From Aerococcus sp. Group 1 (GTDB lineage Bacteria; Bacillota; Bacilli; Lactobacillales; Aerococcaceae), in assembly GCF_000193205.1 (NCBI RefSeq), contig NC_015278.1:434001-498000 (forward strand): 64,000 bases of DNA, given 5' to 3'. The position numbers were made by a program, and so were the translations under genes. A model generated the notes under the pieces. The model was given only the letters and a program-made list of their open reading frames with translations, was not told the DNA's origin and ran no database searches. Positions 17,815 to 26,995 of the stretch are shown here, in pieces (positions within the stretch are counted from its first letter, which is position 1; each line of letters opens with the position of its first letter).

Positions 17815-19179
17815 ATGACTAAGAAGAAAGCAAAATTTGAAAAAGATGAGCTCTTAACCTGGGAAGATCTGGAAGGCCTCACCCTCAAGCAAATCTATGA
17901 CTACGCTAAGGAATATAAGATTCCTTACTACAGTCAAATGAATAAAAAGGAACTGATTCTAGCCGTTATCCGGGCCCAAGAAAAAAGCCAGGGCTATTTT
18001 TCAGTGGAGGGCATCCTGGATATTACCGGTAATGAATTTGGCTTTTTGCGCCCGATTAACTATTCCCCCAGTCAGGAAGACATTTATATTTCTAATTCCC
18101 AAATGCGCCGCTTTGGCTTACGGAATGGGGACTTAGTCTCTGGTACCGCCCGGCCGCCCAAGAACAATGAACGCTATCTGGGCTTGATGCATGTCTATGG
18201 GGTCAACGGCAAGGATCCTGAAGAAGCTAAACAGCGCTCGCACTTCCCCGCCCTAACGCCTATCTATCCTGACCAGGCCCTGCGCTTAGAATCGGCGCCT
18301 AACCGCCTATCGACCCGGATGATTGACCTCATTGCTCCGGTCGGCTTTGGCCAACGGGGCTTGATTGCGGCCCCTCCCAAGGCAGGGAAGACCGTCTTAC
18401 TTAAAGAAATAGCCAATGGTATCAGCGAAAACTACCCGGAGGCAGAATTGATTATTCTCTTAATCGATGAGCGTCCTGAAGAAGTGACTGACCTCGAGCG
18501 CAGTGTCCAAGGGGAAGTGGTCAGCTCGACCTTCGACCAAAAACCTGATAACCATGTCCGGGTGGCTGAATTGGTCTTGGAACGGGCCCGACGTTTGGTC
18601 GAAGATAAGCGGGATGTCATCGTCTTGATGGATTCCATCACCCGTCTGGCCCGGGCCTATAACTTGATTGAGCCACCTTCCGGTCGGACCCTATCCGGAG
18701 GTTTGGACCCGGCTGCCTTATACGGTCCCAAGCGCTTCTTCGGGTCTGCCAGAAATATTGAAGATGGCGGATCTTTGACCATCCTAGCGACGGCTTTAAC
18801 TGATACCGGTTCACGGATGGATGACATGATTTATGAAGAGTTCAAGGGCACTGGCAATATGGAATTACACCTGTCCCGGCAACTGGCCGAGCGGCGGATT
18901 TTCCCAGCTATTGATATTAAGAAGTCAGGCACCCGCAAGGAAGAACTGCTCTTAAGTACCCAAGCCCTAGAAGCCCTCTGGCAACTCCGCCAAGGCATGC
19001 AGGGGAATAGCCAAGAGTATACTGAGTCCTTCATCCATGAGTTATCGCAAACCAAGACTAACCAACAATTTATCGAACGCTTGGCTTCTTTTGGTCAAGC
19101 TTTGAAAGAAAATAAAAAAGTCTTGAAATCAAAAAAACTCTGTGATAGTATATTGCTGTTATGTAAAAATAATCTCTAA
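17815..19179 (+). CDS. rho: Transcription termination factor Rho
   Basis: 454 residues. Rho N-terminal helix domain (about 12-55), cold-shock-like RNA-binding domain (60-125, with EFGFLRP) and RecA-type ATPase with P-loop APPKAGKT (186-193) and LLIDERPEEVTD (216-227). The hexamer dissociates RNA polymerase from untranslated RNA. The ATG at 17815 is five bases after AAAGGG; the GTG at 17809 overlaps that site. The last 20 residues (KSKKLCDSILLLCKNNL) look unlike a typical Rho end. Confidence 0.96.
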   Translation: MTKKKAKFEKDELLTWEDLEGLTLKQIYDYAKEYKIPYYSQMNKKELILAVIRAQEKSQGYFSVEGILDITGNEFGFLRPINYSPSQEDIYISNSQMRRFGLRNGDLVSGTARPPKNNERYLGLMHVYGVNGKDPEEAKQRSHFPALTPIYPDQALRLESAPNRLSTRMIDLIAPVGFGQRGLIAAPPKAGKTVLLKEIANGISENYPEAELIILLIDERPEEVTDLERSVQGEVVSSTFDQKPDNHVRVAELVLERARRLVEDKRDVIVLMDSITRLARAYNLIEPPSGRTLSGGLDPAALYGPKRFFGSARNIEDGGSLTILATALTDTGSRMDDMIYEEFKGTGNMELHLSRQLAERRIFPAIDIKKSGTRKEELLLSTQALEALWQLRQGMQGNSQEYTESFIHELSQTKTNQQFIERLASFGQALKENKKVLKSKKLCDSILLLCKNNL

Positions 19180-19219
19180 ATTGAAAAAGATTTAGGGCGC
19201 AAAGGAGAGTAGACGACTA

Positions 19220-19486
19220 ATGAAACAAAATATCCATCCAGATTACCATCCAGTCGTTTTTATGGACACAAGTACAGGTTTTAAATTCCTATCTGGTTCC
19301 ACAAAAACTTCTGATGAAACCGTTGAATGGGAAGACGGCAACACTTATCCATTGATTCGTGTGGAAATTTCTTCCGACTCCCACCCATTCTATACCGGAC
19401 GTCAAAAATTCACCCAAGCCGATGGACGTGTGGACCGTTTCAACAAGAAATACGGTTTTGCCGACGCCAACGCCAAGAAAGACTAA
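19220..19486 (+). CDS. rpmE2: Ribosomal protein bL31, type B (zinc-free)
   Basis: 88 residues. The type B form begins [20 protein letters not shown] and has no CxxC zinc motif; the signature [20 protein letters not shown] is intact. It is a 50S large-subunit protein. Gene order rho-rpmE2 is common in lactic acid bacteria. AAAGGAGAG lies upstream. Confidence 0.97.
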   Translation: MKQNIHPDYHPVVFMDTSTGFKFLSGSTKTSDETVEWEDGNTYPLIRVEISSDSHPFYTGRQKFTQADGRVDRFNKKYGFADANAKKD

Positions 19487-19501
19487 TAAGATTACAAGAA
19501 G

Positions 19502-19532
19502 GAGCTTGCCATTCATGCCAAGCTCTTTTTTT
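19502..19532 (+). terminator. Intrinsic terminator after rpmE2
   Basis: GAGCTTG / CAAGCTC stem followed by a run of seven T. Confidence 0.8.
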
Positions 19533-19676
19533 ATGTCTGGTGACTTCCACTTATGAATTCTTAAGGATTTACTTAAACTTTTCTATAAAAGTCTTTACTT
19601 CACCTTCCTGACTTGTTTTTTATAATAAGTGGGTAATAATTAGAACGATTTCGTTATGAAGAATAAAGGAGTTATT

Positions 19677-20384
19677 ATGAAGAAGATTAACTGGAGTCGC
19701 ATATTGGGAATTCTCCTGATTCTTGTAGGAATCGGCTTTATTATTTACCAATATGTTCCCGCTGTGCAAGTGTATATTAACCAAAAAACTTATGCCCTAA
19801 GCAATGTCGACCGTGACCAAGTCCTCAAGAACCAGGAAGATAACTCAGGGAACTACGATCCTAACCAAGTGACTATGGTAACCCCTGAAATGGTCCGTGC
19901 CGCCCGGAAACGAATCCGTGAAGGCAGTGATGAACTCAATGTGATCGGAGCCTTGGCTATGCCCAAACAAAATATTTCGATTTCGGTGATGAATGGTTTA
20001 AGCGAGAGTGTCCTTTTAAGTGGAGCAGGGACCTTTTACCCCAACCAAGAGATGGGGGTCAATAATTATCCCTTGGCCAGCCATAATATGGATGCCATTG
20101 CGCCAGGCTTGTTGCTCTCCCCTATGGTGGAAAATACTTCTTTAGGGGATAAAATTTACTTGACTGATATGAAGAACATTTATGAGTATGAAACCTTCTA
20201 TGCCCAAAAAACTGATCCTAGCCGGGTAGACATGGTGACGCTTGAATCCAAGGAGCCAATAGTGACCCTGGTGACTTGTGAAGAATCCACTTCTGCCGCC
20301 ATGCGTTATATCGTCCAAGGAAAGCTGGTTAAACAATGGCCTTTTGAGAAGGCACCTAAAGAAGTTATCGAATACTTCAGCTAA
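19677..20384 (+). CDS. srtA: Class A sortase
   Basis: 235 residues. N-terminal membrane anchor (about 8-27), then the sortase beta-barrel with catalytic His136 (YPLASHNMD), Cys201 (VTLVTCEES) and Arg210. Sortase A joins LPXTG-type surface proteins to the cell wall. The ATG at 19677 follows AAAGGAG; an in-frame ATG at 19656 is upstream of that site. Monocistronic, with its own terminator. Confidence 0.93.
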   Translation: MKKINWSRILGILLILVGIGFIIYQYVPAVQVYINQKTYALSNVDRDQVLKNQEDNSGNYDPNQVTMVTPEMVRAARKRIREGSDELNVIGALAMPKQNISISVMNGLSESVLLSGAGTFYPNQEMGVNNYPLASHNMDAIAPGLLLSPMVENTSLGDKIYLTDMKNIYEYETFYAQKTDPSRVDMVTLESKEPIVTLVTCEESTSAAMRYIVQGKLVKQWPFEKAPKEVIEYFS

Positions 20385-20416
20385 GCAGCGATTTTTTAGG
20401 AATTTACCCCCCAACA

Positions 20417-20457
20417 TAAAAAACTGCCTCCTGTCTATTTGACAGGGGCAGTTTTTT
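20417..20457 (+). terminator. Intrinsic terminator after srtA
   Basis: AAAAAACTGCCTCCTGTC / GACAGGGGCAGTTTTTT with a five-base loop; symmetric enough to act on both strands. Confidence 0.85.
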
Positions 20458-20468
20458 GATTGTCGCGA

Positions 20469-20561
20469 TTACATAAATAAACTTCTAATTAATAATCCGA
20501 TAATTAAACCCACCACAAAGATTAAAACATAGCGCAGGGTATTGTTATTGTTCTCTTTCAT
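20469..20561 (-). CDS. Small single-pass membrane peptide, 30 residues
   Basis: The reverse strand has AGGAGG nine bases before an ATG, followed by a 30-codon frame: a polar N-terminus (MKENNNNTLR), then one uninterrupted hydrophobic helix of about 15 residues from Tyr11 to Ile25, and a short RSLFM end. Such tiny membrane proteins are common in Lactobacillales but are seldom annotated. The convergent srtA terminator lies just beyond its stop. Function unknown. The ribosome binding site and composition are the only evidence. Confidence 0.6.
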   Translation of the reverse strand: MKENNNNTLRYVLIFVVGLIIGLLIRSLFM

Positions 20562-20626
20562 AAGTTTTCCTCCTATTAATGAATGGCTTTTTATTACATA
20601 ATTGTTACATCCTTACCCTAACAAAA

Positions 20627-20640
20627 AAACAGCGCTTTCA
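20627..20640 (-). promoter_or_regulatory. Candidate catabolite-responsive (cre) site
   Basis: Reverse strand TGAAAGCGCTGTTT matches the CcpA-box pattern TGWAARCGYTWNCW at 12 of 14 positions. It lies about 65 bases upstream of the 30-residue membrane peptide gene. Confidence 0.35.
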
Positions 20641-20744
20641 AAGAATTTTACTCATTGAGTATTCACTTCTTCCGGCGAGTCAATAAATGAGCCTAAGCCT
20701 GACTAATCTGGACTAGCGGATGAAACTTGGCATTAAACACAAGC

Positions 20745-20794
20745 AAAAAACACCTTAAGAGGGCTTGATTGAAGCAGTCTTCTTAAGGTGTTTT
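20745..20794 (-). terminator. Intrinsic terminator of the SUKH-like gene
   Basis: AAAAAACACCTTAAGA / TCTTAAGGTGTTTT stem; on the reverse strand it ends in a T run, 30 bases past the gene's stop. Confidence 0.8.
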
Positions 20795-20823
20795 GCCGTC
20801 TGACTCGAGCGATTGTTGGTGAT

Positions 20824-21534
20824 TTATTTCTTTTTCAAGTCTTTGAGGTAGGCCTGGGCTAGGTCACGGTAGGTGCCTTCTGGATGCTGGCTAAAGTAAG
20901 TAACCCATTTTAAAAACCAGGTCTGGTTGGGATGGCCCTGGTAGCGTTGGAGGAGTCGGTCTAAGTCAGCCGCACTATCGACGTGGAGAAAGGCGGCGTT
21001 AGCCCGGTGGTAGCTATCGATCGGGGGAGCGGGTAGGGGAAAGTGCCGTCTTTGTCCTAGACCAAGAAAAGTCTCAAAGTCCTGGGCCAGTAAGAGTTTT
21101 TGCCCTGTGGCAAAATGTTGATAGTAAACTTTTGCTTCACACCGGCTTCCCCTTAAGTCATCGGGAAAGGCCAAGTAAGCCACGGCGGCCTGGTCTTCAT
21201 AGAAGATAATGTCATGGGCGCCTAATTCCTGGGAAAATTGGAAACTCTCTTGGTCCAAGAGATTGGGAACCAGGTAGGGGCGGTTGACGGGCCTGGGGTA
21301 GAGACCGGCCATATAGGGAATGTAGACGGCATCCAGGGCATCGGGGCTGGGTTTAGGGCTTTTGAAATAGCCCTTAGAGCTGTAGCCACCATTAACTTGG
21401 TTGACTAAATTGTGGTAGGCGATAGGGAGGTCATGGACCATGATCGCTCCTTTGATGGGTGTTTGAGAGAGATAAGTATAGTAATGTTTTTGGAAGGGGA
21501 GGGCGAGCAAGTGAATATTATGAGCGCCTTTCAT
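20824..21534 (-). CDS. SMI1/KNR4 (SUKH)-like protein of uncertain role
   Basis: About 236 residues. The pattern LPIAYHNLVNQVNGGYSSKG, then VPNLL...IIFYEDQAAVAYLAFPDD and KVYYQHFATGQKLLLAQDFETFL, matches the general shape of SMI1/KNR4 domains (glycine-rich turn, acidic beta strand, aromatic strand, 'sFeeFL' helix). SUKH proteins often act as immunity proteins to toxins, but no toxin gene is adjacent. The likely ATG is 21534; a GTG at 21549 overlaps the ribosome binding site. The domain call is by pattern only. Confidence 0.5.
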   Translation of the reverse strand: MKGAHNIHLLALPFQKHYYTYLSQTPIKGAIMVHDLPIAYHNLVNQVNGGYSSKGYFKSPKPSPDALDAVYIPYMAGLYPRPVNRPYLVPNLLDQESFQFSQELGAHDIIFYEDQAAVAYLAFPDDLRGSRCEAKVYYQHFATGQKLLLAQDFETFLGLGQRRHFPLPAPPIDSYHRANAAFLHVDSAADLDRLLQRYQGHPNQTWFLKWVTYFSQHPEGTYRDLAQAYLKDLKKK

Positions 21535-21604
21535 AAAAAGATGTGTCACTCCTGTCTAAAGTTTGGTATCATTATATGGTACTGTGAGGAGGGAGCTGGT
21601 GGTT

Positions 21605-22378
21605 ATGAATTATATTTATATTTTGCTTGATCCAACAAGTAATCATGTAACCAGTCGTGGTCTGGGGGTTTTGCACCTGAAAAAGGCCATGAAGAAGTTG
21701 CCCCGTAATTTAGTGCTCCTGTCTAGCCCTAAAGATATGGGCTCCTTTGATGATTATACACGTTTTGAACTGATTCGCGGAGAAAAAAGCGTTTCTGATT
21801 TCTTGATTGAACAGGAAAGCGTGGCTCATCCCCATGTCAAATGGATTGATTATGATTCTCAGGAGTTATTGCATCAGTTAGATCCCGGTGAAATTGCCGA
21901 AATGCTCTATTTGAGCCATGCCAACCGGCACTGGCATTCACCCTTCTTCTACAAATTGCAGAATAATTATGTCTGCCTACCCATGGAAAATTATCTGGTA
22001 AAGGTTTATTATCGCTATATCAATGAATTTTTCTATCAATTGGCACTTAGAATTAAAGGCTGTGTGGAAGATAGCGGGGTAGGTAAGCGGCCACTGTTTT
22101 TCTTATCCAGCTCTTTAAGCACTAAGGAAATCCCCCTCCCCTCACTGGAAATAATAGAAGAATTACGACCCTTGCTTTATGAAGGGGCGATTTTTGATTT
22201 TTCTAAGGTGGATTGGGCCCGGCAAAGTGACCTAGTTATTCCGATTTATTTGGCAGAGGACCAAGTGGATGAAACCATCAATCGACTATCAGAGGCCAAG
22301 TTATTAGCCAAGCTGACCTATGATTCAGCTAAGGGTTGGTCGATTAAAGAACTTTCGAACGAAATATTTGGAGGCTAA
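21605..22378 (+). CDS. Protein of unknown function upstream of ddl
   Basis: 257 residues, family not recognised. No signal peptide, no membrane helix and no known catalytic motif. It begins MNYIYILLDP and has a His-rich segment, SHANRHWHSPFF, in the middle, and a C-terminal part (DWARQSDLVIPIYLAEDQVDET) that looks like a partial winged-helix or alpha/beta end. The ATG at 21605 has GAGGAGGGA upstream. It ends two bases before ddl and is thus probably co-expressed with cell-wall genes; that is the only hint of function. Confidence 0.75.
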   Translation: MNYIYILLDPTSNHVTSRGLGVLHLKKAMKKLPRNLVLLSSPKDMGSFDDYTRFELIRGEKSVSDFLIEQESVAHPHVKWIDYDSQELLHQLDPGEIAEMLYLSHANRHWHSPFFYKLQNNYVCLPMENYLVKVYYRYINEFFYQLALRIKGCVEDSGVGKRPLFFLSSSLSTKEIPLPSLEIIEELRPLLYEGAIFDFSKVDWARQSDLVIPIYLAEDQVDETINRLSEAKLLAKLTYDSAKGWSIKELSNEIFGG

Positions 22379-22380
22379 TT

Positions 22381-23451
22381 ATGAAGATTGTCTTACTATA
22401 CGGAGGACAAAGTGCTGAGCATGATATTTCTATTATGACGGCGCAATCAATTATTAAGCATATTAATTATCAAAAGCATACTTTGTTGCCTGTCTATATT
22501 AGTCAGGCCAACCAATGGATTAAGGGGCCAGCGATTGACCGAGCTCCAGAAGCGGACCTTCCGCTCCGTTTTAATCCTGAATTGGACGCTAATGATCCTG
22601 AACACGGCGACTTAGTCAGTCCTTGTCAGGTCTTTAATGGGGAAGAAGTTATTGCCTTCCCAGCCTTACACGGTCCCCACGGGGAAGATGGCAAGATTCA
22701 AGGTCTATTTGAAAGCTTGAATGTGCCTTATGTGGGCGCGGGCGTTCTATCTAGTGCAGCGGGTATGGATAAAATTATCTCTAAGCAACTCTTCCAACAA
22801 GCCCAAATTCCCCAAGTGCCTTTCACAGCCCTAACCCATTATGAATGGGACCAAGAACGGGCCAAAAGCCTCACTCGAATTGAAGGGGAATTGGTTTATC
22901 CGATCTTTGTTAAACCCGCTAACCTAGGGTCTAGTGTGGGGATTTCCTGTGCCAATGACCGGGAGGAATTAATCCAAGCCATTGAGTTGGCCTTTAATTA
23001 TGACCGCCGGGTAATTGTAGAACAAGGGGTAGAAGCCCGTGAGGTAGAAGTGGCCGTGCTCGGTAATGATGCCATTGAAACCTCAGTGGCCGGTGAAGTG
23101 GTCAAGTCTAAGAGTTTCTATAACTACGAGGAAAAATACATCAATAATACCGTAGAATTAGCCATTCCTGCCGACCTGCCTGGTGAGATTATGGATAAGA
23201 TCCGCGCTTATGCCGCTAAGGCCTATGCTGCTATCGATTCTAGTGGCTTAACCCGGGTGGACTTCTTTGTCACTCATAATATGGATATCTACATCAATGA
23301 AGTCAACACCATGCCTGGCTTTACCCAATGGTCCATGTATCCATCCTTATGGGAAGCCACTGGTATTCCTTATGACCAATTGCTGGAAAGATTAATCCAA
23401 TTAGGCTTAGAACGTTTTGAAACTTATAAAGGATTGAAAAATGAGCAGTGA
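22381..23451 (+). CDS. ddl: D-alanine--D-alanine ligase
   Basis: 356 residues. ATP-grasp enzyme that makes D-Ala-D-Ala for peptidoglycan. Seen: N-terminal LLYGGQSAEHDISIMTA, LHGPHGEDGKIQG, the ATP-grasp part FVKPANLGSSVGIS and the metal-binding end INEVNTMPGFTQWSMYP. The active-site loop residue is Tyr within FYNYEEKYI, which suggests D-Ala over D-Lac use (the Phe form makes D-Lac). It overlaps murF by 11 bases. Confidence 0.96.
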   Translation: MKIVLLYGGQSAEHDISIMTAQSIIKHINYQKHTLLPVYISQANQWIKGPAIDRAPEADLPLRFNPELDANDPEHGDLVSPCQVFNGEEVIAFPALHGPHGEDGKIQGLFESLNVPYVGAGVLSSAAGMDKIISKQLFQQAQIPQVPFTALTHYEWDQERAKSLTRIEGELVYPIFVKPANLGSSVGISCANDREELIQAIELAFNYDRRVIVEQGVEAREVEVAVLGNDAIETSVAGEVVKSKSFYNYEEKYINNTVELAIPADLPGEIMDKIRAYAAKAYAAIDSSGLTRVDFFVTHNMDIYINEVNTMPGFTQWSMYPSLWEATGIPYDQLLERLIQLGLERFETYKGLKNEQ

Positions 23452-24844
23452 TCAGATGAAAGCATTAGCCATCAATGAGATTGTCAAAGCCGTGGGGGCA
23501 GTAGACTATGATTCCACAGCTGCCCATAACTTGATTACGTCGGTAGCCTTTAATTCTAAGGAAATTAAGCCAGGGGGCTTGTTTATCCCCCTCAAAGCTG
23601 CCCGGGATGGTCACGATTTTATCCAAGATGCCATCGACCATGGGGCCCAAGCCACCTTGTGGGCTAATGACCCCGCCGATGCGCCTAGTGAGATCCCGGT
23701 TATCCAGGTGGAAGACACCTTCACCGCCTTTGTTGACCTGGCCAAATATTATTTAGGTCTCATTGGACCTAAGGTGATTGCTGTTACCGGTTCCGCTGGC
23801 AAGACCACGACCAAGGATATGACCGCGGCCACCCTATCAACCACCTTCAATGTCTATAAGACCCAGGGCAATTATAATAACCAACTCGGCGTTCCCTTTA
23901 CTATCCTCTCCATGCCGGAAGATACTGAAGTCCTGGTAGTCGAAATGGGAATGTCAGGACCTGGGGAAATTCGCTTCCTGGCCCAACTCTGTCCCATGGA
24001 CGTTGCGGTGATTACTATGATCGGGGAGAGCCATATTGAATTCCTCGGCTCGCGAGAAAATATTGCCAAGGCCAAGCTAGAAATCCTAGAAGGCTTAAAG
24101 GAAGACGGCACCTTCATTTACCCAGGCGACGAGCCCTTGGTTGACCAAGCGGTGGTCGACATGCCGGAAATCAAAAAGATCCGGGTAGGACTGGATGACT
24201 CTGAGGATGTCTATGCCGAAAATATTGTCAATGAGCGCGAGCATACCCATTTTTATACCAACTTGTCGCCTAATGTGGAATTATCCATTCCTGTGAGTGG
24301 CGACTATAATGTGAAGAATGCTCTGATGGCCTGTGCGGTCGCCTATAGCCAAGGCTTAGCGGTGGAACAAATTAAAACGCCCCTGAGTCAATTTAAGCTA
24401 ACGGCCAACCGTAGTGAGTGGTTGATGGGTAAGGATGACATCCAAATTCTCAACGATACCTATAACGCCAACCCCAGTGCTATGCGGGCAGTTATCCGTA
24501 ATTTCTCACAATTAGAACGTCCCGCTGTCACCAGCCATAAGGTATTGGTCTTAGGGGATATGTTAGAATTAGGCAAGTACAGCGCCAGCATGCATGCCAG
24601 CATTGCTGAGGAGATTGATAGCCCGCATATTGACGGAGTCTATCTCTATGGTAAAGAAATGCAAGCTTTGGCGAGAGCCCTCCAGGAAAAGGGCTATCCC
24701 GAAGATAAAATTCATTACTATCCTGAAGATAAGGCCGCTTTAATTAAGGATTTATTAGACCAAGTCCAATCACAAGACCAAATCCTGGTCAAAGCCAGTC
24801 ACGGTATGGGACTGGCTGAAGTCGTTGCTGCGCTCAAGTCTTAA
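23441..24844 (+). CDS. murF: UDP-MurNAc-tripeptide--D-alanyl-D-alanine ligase
   Basis: 467 residues. Adds the D-Ala-D-Ala dipeptide to the UDP-MurNAc-tripeptide. P-loop VTGSAGKTTTKD (115-126), Mur ligase centre EMGMSGPGEI and the C-terminal domain with NDTYNANPSAMRA. It follows ddl with an 11-base overlap; AAAGGA lies eight bases before the ATG at 23441. The ddl-murF pair is standard in Firmicutes, often followed by a DEAD-box helicase gene, as here. Confidence 0.96.
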   Translation: MSSDQMKALAINEIVKAVGAVDYDSTAAHNLITSVAFNSKEIKPGGLFIPLKAARDGHDFIQDAIDHGAQATLWANDPADAPSEIPVIQVEDTFTAFVDLAKYYLGLIGPKVIAVTGSAGKTTTKDMTAATLSTTFNVYKTQGNYNNQLGVPFTILSMPEDTEVLVVEMGMSGPGEIRFLAQLCPMDVAVITMIGESHIEFLGSRENIAKAKLEILEGLKEDGTFIYPGDEPLVDQAVVDMPEIKKIRVGLDDSEDVYAENIVNEREHTHFYTNLSPNVELSIPVSGDYNVKNALMACAVAYSQGLAVEQIKTPLSQFKLTANRSEWLMGKDDIQILNDTYNANPSAMRAVIRNFSQLERPAVTSHKVLVLGDMLELGKYSASMHASIAEEIDSPHIDGVYLYGKEMQALARALQEKGYPEDKIHYYPEDKAALIKDLLDQVQSQDQILVKASHGMGLAEVVAALKS

Positions 24845-24883
24845 GGCTGAAAAACACTTTAGCCAGCAATTTTATGCAATTCG

Positions 24884-24892
24884 TGCTATACT
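24884..24892 (+). promoter_or_regulatory. Extended -10 promoter upstream of cshA
   Basis: TGCTATACT (TGn-extended -10) in the murF-cshA gap. No good -35. Its predicted start point lies about 25 bases before a terminator-like hairpin. Confidence 0.5.
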
Positions 24893-24920
24893 AGAACAAG
24901 TGAATACACCAAGAACATAA

Positions 24921-24951
24921 GAGCTCGCCTTATGCAGGCGACTCTTTTTTA
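24921..24951 (+). terminator. Leader terminator between murF and cshA
   Basis: GAGCTCGCC / GGCGACTC stem (one bulged C) with T6, placed downstream of the cshA promoter candidate and just before AAGGAGG of cshA. It can end murF transcripts and may also attenuate cshA. Confidence 0.65.
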
Positions 24952-24976
24952 ATAATAAGGAGGAATCTCTTCGTTA

Positions 24977-26503
24977 ATGAAATTTGAAGAATTGAATTTA
25001 GATCCTAGACTGCTCCAAGCGGTCAAGAATATGGGCTTTGAAGAAACCACCCCCATCCAAGCACAAACCATTCCCTACGCCTTAGAAGGACGGGATGTTT
25101 TAGGTCAGGCTCAAACCGGTACCGGAAAAACCGCTGCTTTTGGCCTACCCCTCTTAGAAAAAATCGACCACCATACCGAACATATCCAAGCCTTAGTGAT
25201 CGCGCCAACCCGGGAATTAGCCATCCAAAATGGCCAAGAACTTTACCGCCTGGGTAAGGAAAAGGGCGTCCGCACGGTCAATGTTTACGGTGGGGCTAAT
25301 ATCCGCCGGCAAATTCATCAAATTAAAAAAGGCGCTCCCGTCGTTGTGGGAACACCCGGCCGGTTAATCGATTTAATGAAACGCAAGGTCTTAAACTTAA
25401 ACTTTATCGAAACCTTGGTCCTAGATGAAGCCGATGAAATGCTTAACATGGGCTTTATCGAAGACATTGAAACCATTATTCGTGCCACTCCGTCTAACCG
25501 GCAAACCTTGCTCTTTTCGGCCACCATGCCCAAGGAAATCCAACGCATTGGTGAACACTTCATGCAAGACCCGGTAACGGTCAAAATCGAAGCTAAGGAA
25601 ATGACCGCAGATACCATCGATCAATACTTTACCAAGTGCCATGACCGGGAAAAATTTGATCTTTTAACCCGCTTTATTGATGTCAGCCATGCCAAACTGG
25701 CTATTGTTTTTGCCCGGACCAAACGCCGGGTGGATGAAGTTAGCCGGGGACTGATTGAACGGGGCTACCAGGCTGAAGGCATCCATGGGGACTTATCCCA
25801 GGAAAAACGGTCTAGCATTATGAAGGACTTTAAAGACGGTCGTTTGGAAATTTTAGTGGCTACTGATGTGGCGGCTCGTGGTTTAGACATCAGTAATGTG
25901 ACCCATGTCTATAACTATGATATCCCCCAAGACCCTGAAAGCTATGTCCACCGGATCGGCCGGACCGGACGGGCAGGTAAGGGCGGCATGTCCATTACTT
26001 TCGTCTCAAATCATGAAATGGGTTACCTGCGTACGATTGAAAACCTAACCCATAAAAAAATGTCTCCCCTCCGTCCACCAACGGAAGAAGAAGCTTTCAC
26101 GGGTCAAATCAAGCAATCTTTAGCTGCGGTTGAGGAACTCTTAGAAGAAGACCGTGATGACCAATACGAAGAAGTGGTGAACTACCTCAGCGAAAACTAT
26201 ACCGCTGAACAATTAGCCTTGGCCGTGGTTCGCTCACAAATGAAGGATAAAAATGATGTCAAGGTGTCCATCACTCCTGAACGGCCTTTAGGGCGGAAAC
26301 GTTCCGACAAAAGCCGGGGCAAGTCCCACTCTAAGAACCGAGGCCAGCATAAGGGGAGAAATCACCACTCTAAGCCAAGACCTAAAAATAATAAGGGCCA
26401 AGGCAAGTCTAAGCACACCGGCAACAAAAAACGCAGCCAGGCTAAGAAACACAATAAGCCGGCTAAAAACCAATCCAATAAGCAATCATTTACCATTCAT
26501 TAA
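24977..26503 (+). CDS. cshA: DEAD-box RNA helicase CshA
   Basis: 508 residues. All core motifs are intact: Q motif ([13 protein letters not shown], 24-36), AQTGTGKT (45-52), DEAD (in LVLDEADEM), SAT, and [10 protein letters not shown]-terminal basic, low-complexity tail of about 80 residues (Lys/Arg/Asn/His-rich) probably binds RNA. CshA is the degradosome-associated cold-shock helicase of Firmicutes. It has its own extended -10 promoter and a terminator in its leader. Confidence 0.94.
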   Translation: MKFEELNLDPRLLQAVKNMGFEETTPIQAQTIPYALEGRDVLGQAQTGTGKTAAFGLPLLEKIDHHTEHIQALVIAPTRELAIQNGQELYRLGKEKGVRTVNVYGGANIRRQIHQIKKGAPVVVGTPGRLIDLMKRKVLNLNFIETLVLDEADEMLNMGFIEDIETIIRATPSNRQTLLFSATMPKEIQRIGEHFMQDPVTVKIEAKEMTADTIDQYFTKCHDREKFDLLTRFIDVSHAKLAIVFARTKRRVDEVSRGLIERGYQAEGIHGDLSQEKRSSIMKDFKDGRLEILVATDVAARGLDISNVTHVYNYDIPQDPESYVHRIGRTGRAGKGGMSITFVSNHEMGYLRTIENLTHKKMSPLRPPTEEEAFTGQIKQSLAAVEELLEEDRDDQYEEVVNYLSENYTAEQLALAVVRSQMKDKNDVKVSITPERPLGRKRSDKSRGKSHSKNRGQHKGRNHHSKPRPKNNKGQGKSKHTGNKKRSQAKKHNKPAKNQSNKQSFTIH

Positions 26504-26516
26504 AGGATAGCGGACC

Positions 26517-26873
26517 ATGATTAAAGGAATTGGTACCGACTTAGTTGACATCAAACGAATTGAAAAAGCGCAAAAACAGCGCCCCGATTTTGCCAATCGG
26601 GTATTAACAGCAAGTGAACGAGAGGCCATGGAAGCTAACAGCAGCTGGAAGCGCCAAATGGAATTTCTTTCGGGACGCTGGGCGGCTAAAGAGGCCTTTG
26701 CCAAGGCCTTGGGGACCGGCATTGGCCTATCCCTATCCTTCCAGGACCTGGAAATATTAAATGACCAAAAGGGCCGCCCCCACCTGAACACCGCCGCCTA
26801 TTCGGGCAAGATTTTTCTTTCGATCACCCATACCGATGACTATGCCCAAGCCTTTGTGGTCTTAGAAGAATAA
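26517..26873 (+). CDS. acpS: Holo-[acyl-carrier-protein] synthase
   Basis: 118 residues. Transfers phosphopantetheine from CoA to acyl carrier protein. Metal-binding Asp in GIGTDLVDIKRIE (Asp8) and the conserved WAAKEAFAKALG (Glu in AKEA) are present. It begins 13 bases after cshA, so it is in the same transcript. In many Firmicutes alr follows acpS; here a terminator follows instead. Confidence 0.95.
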   Translation: MIKGIGTDLVDIKRIEKAQKQRPDFANRVLTASEREAMEANSSWKRQMEFLSGRWAAKEAFAKALGTGIGLSLSFQDLEILNDQKGRPHLNTAAYSGKIFLSITHTDDYAQAFVVLEE

Positions 26874-26875
26874 AG

Positions 26876-26922
26876 AAACTGCAGTCTCTGGCAGGATTTT
26901 GCCAGTGGGCTGCAGTTTTTTG
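26876..26922 (+). terminator. Intrinsic terminator after acpS
   Basis: AAACTGCAG...TGGCA / TGCCA...CTGCAGTTTTTT, long hairpin with T run. Confidence 0.85.
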
Positions 26923-26995
26923 TTAGTAAATTTATTTTTTTATTTCTTTAATTATAAGCCAATCTGTGCTAATTTTACTAGGGAGGAGGAAGGTC

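Noticed and set aside
20824..21534. Immunity gene of a polymorphic toxin locus (SUKH)
   Set aside because: No toxin-like gene adjoins it and the domain match is weak, so only the family resemblance is reported.
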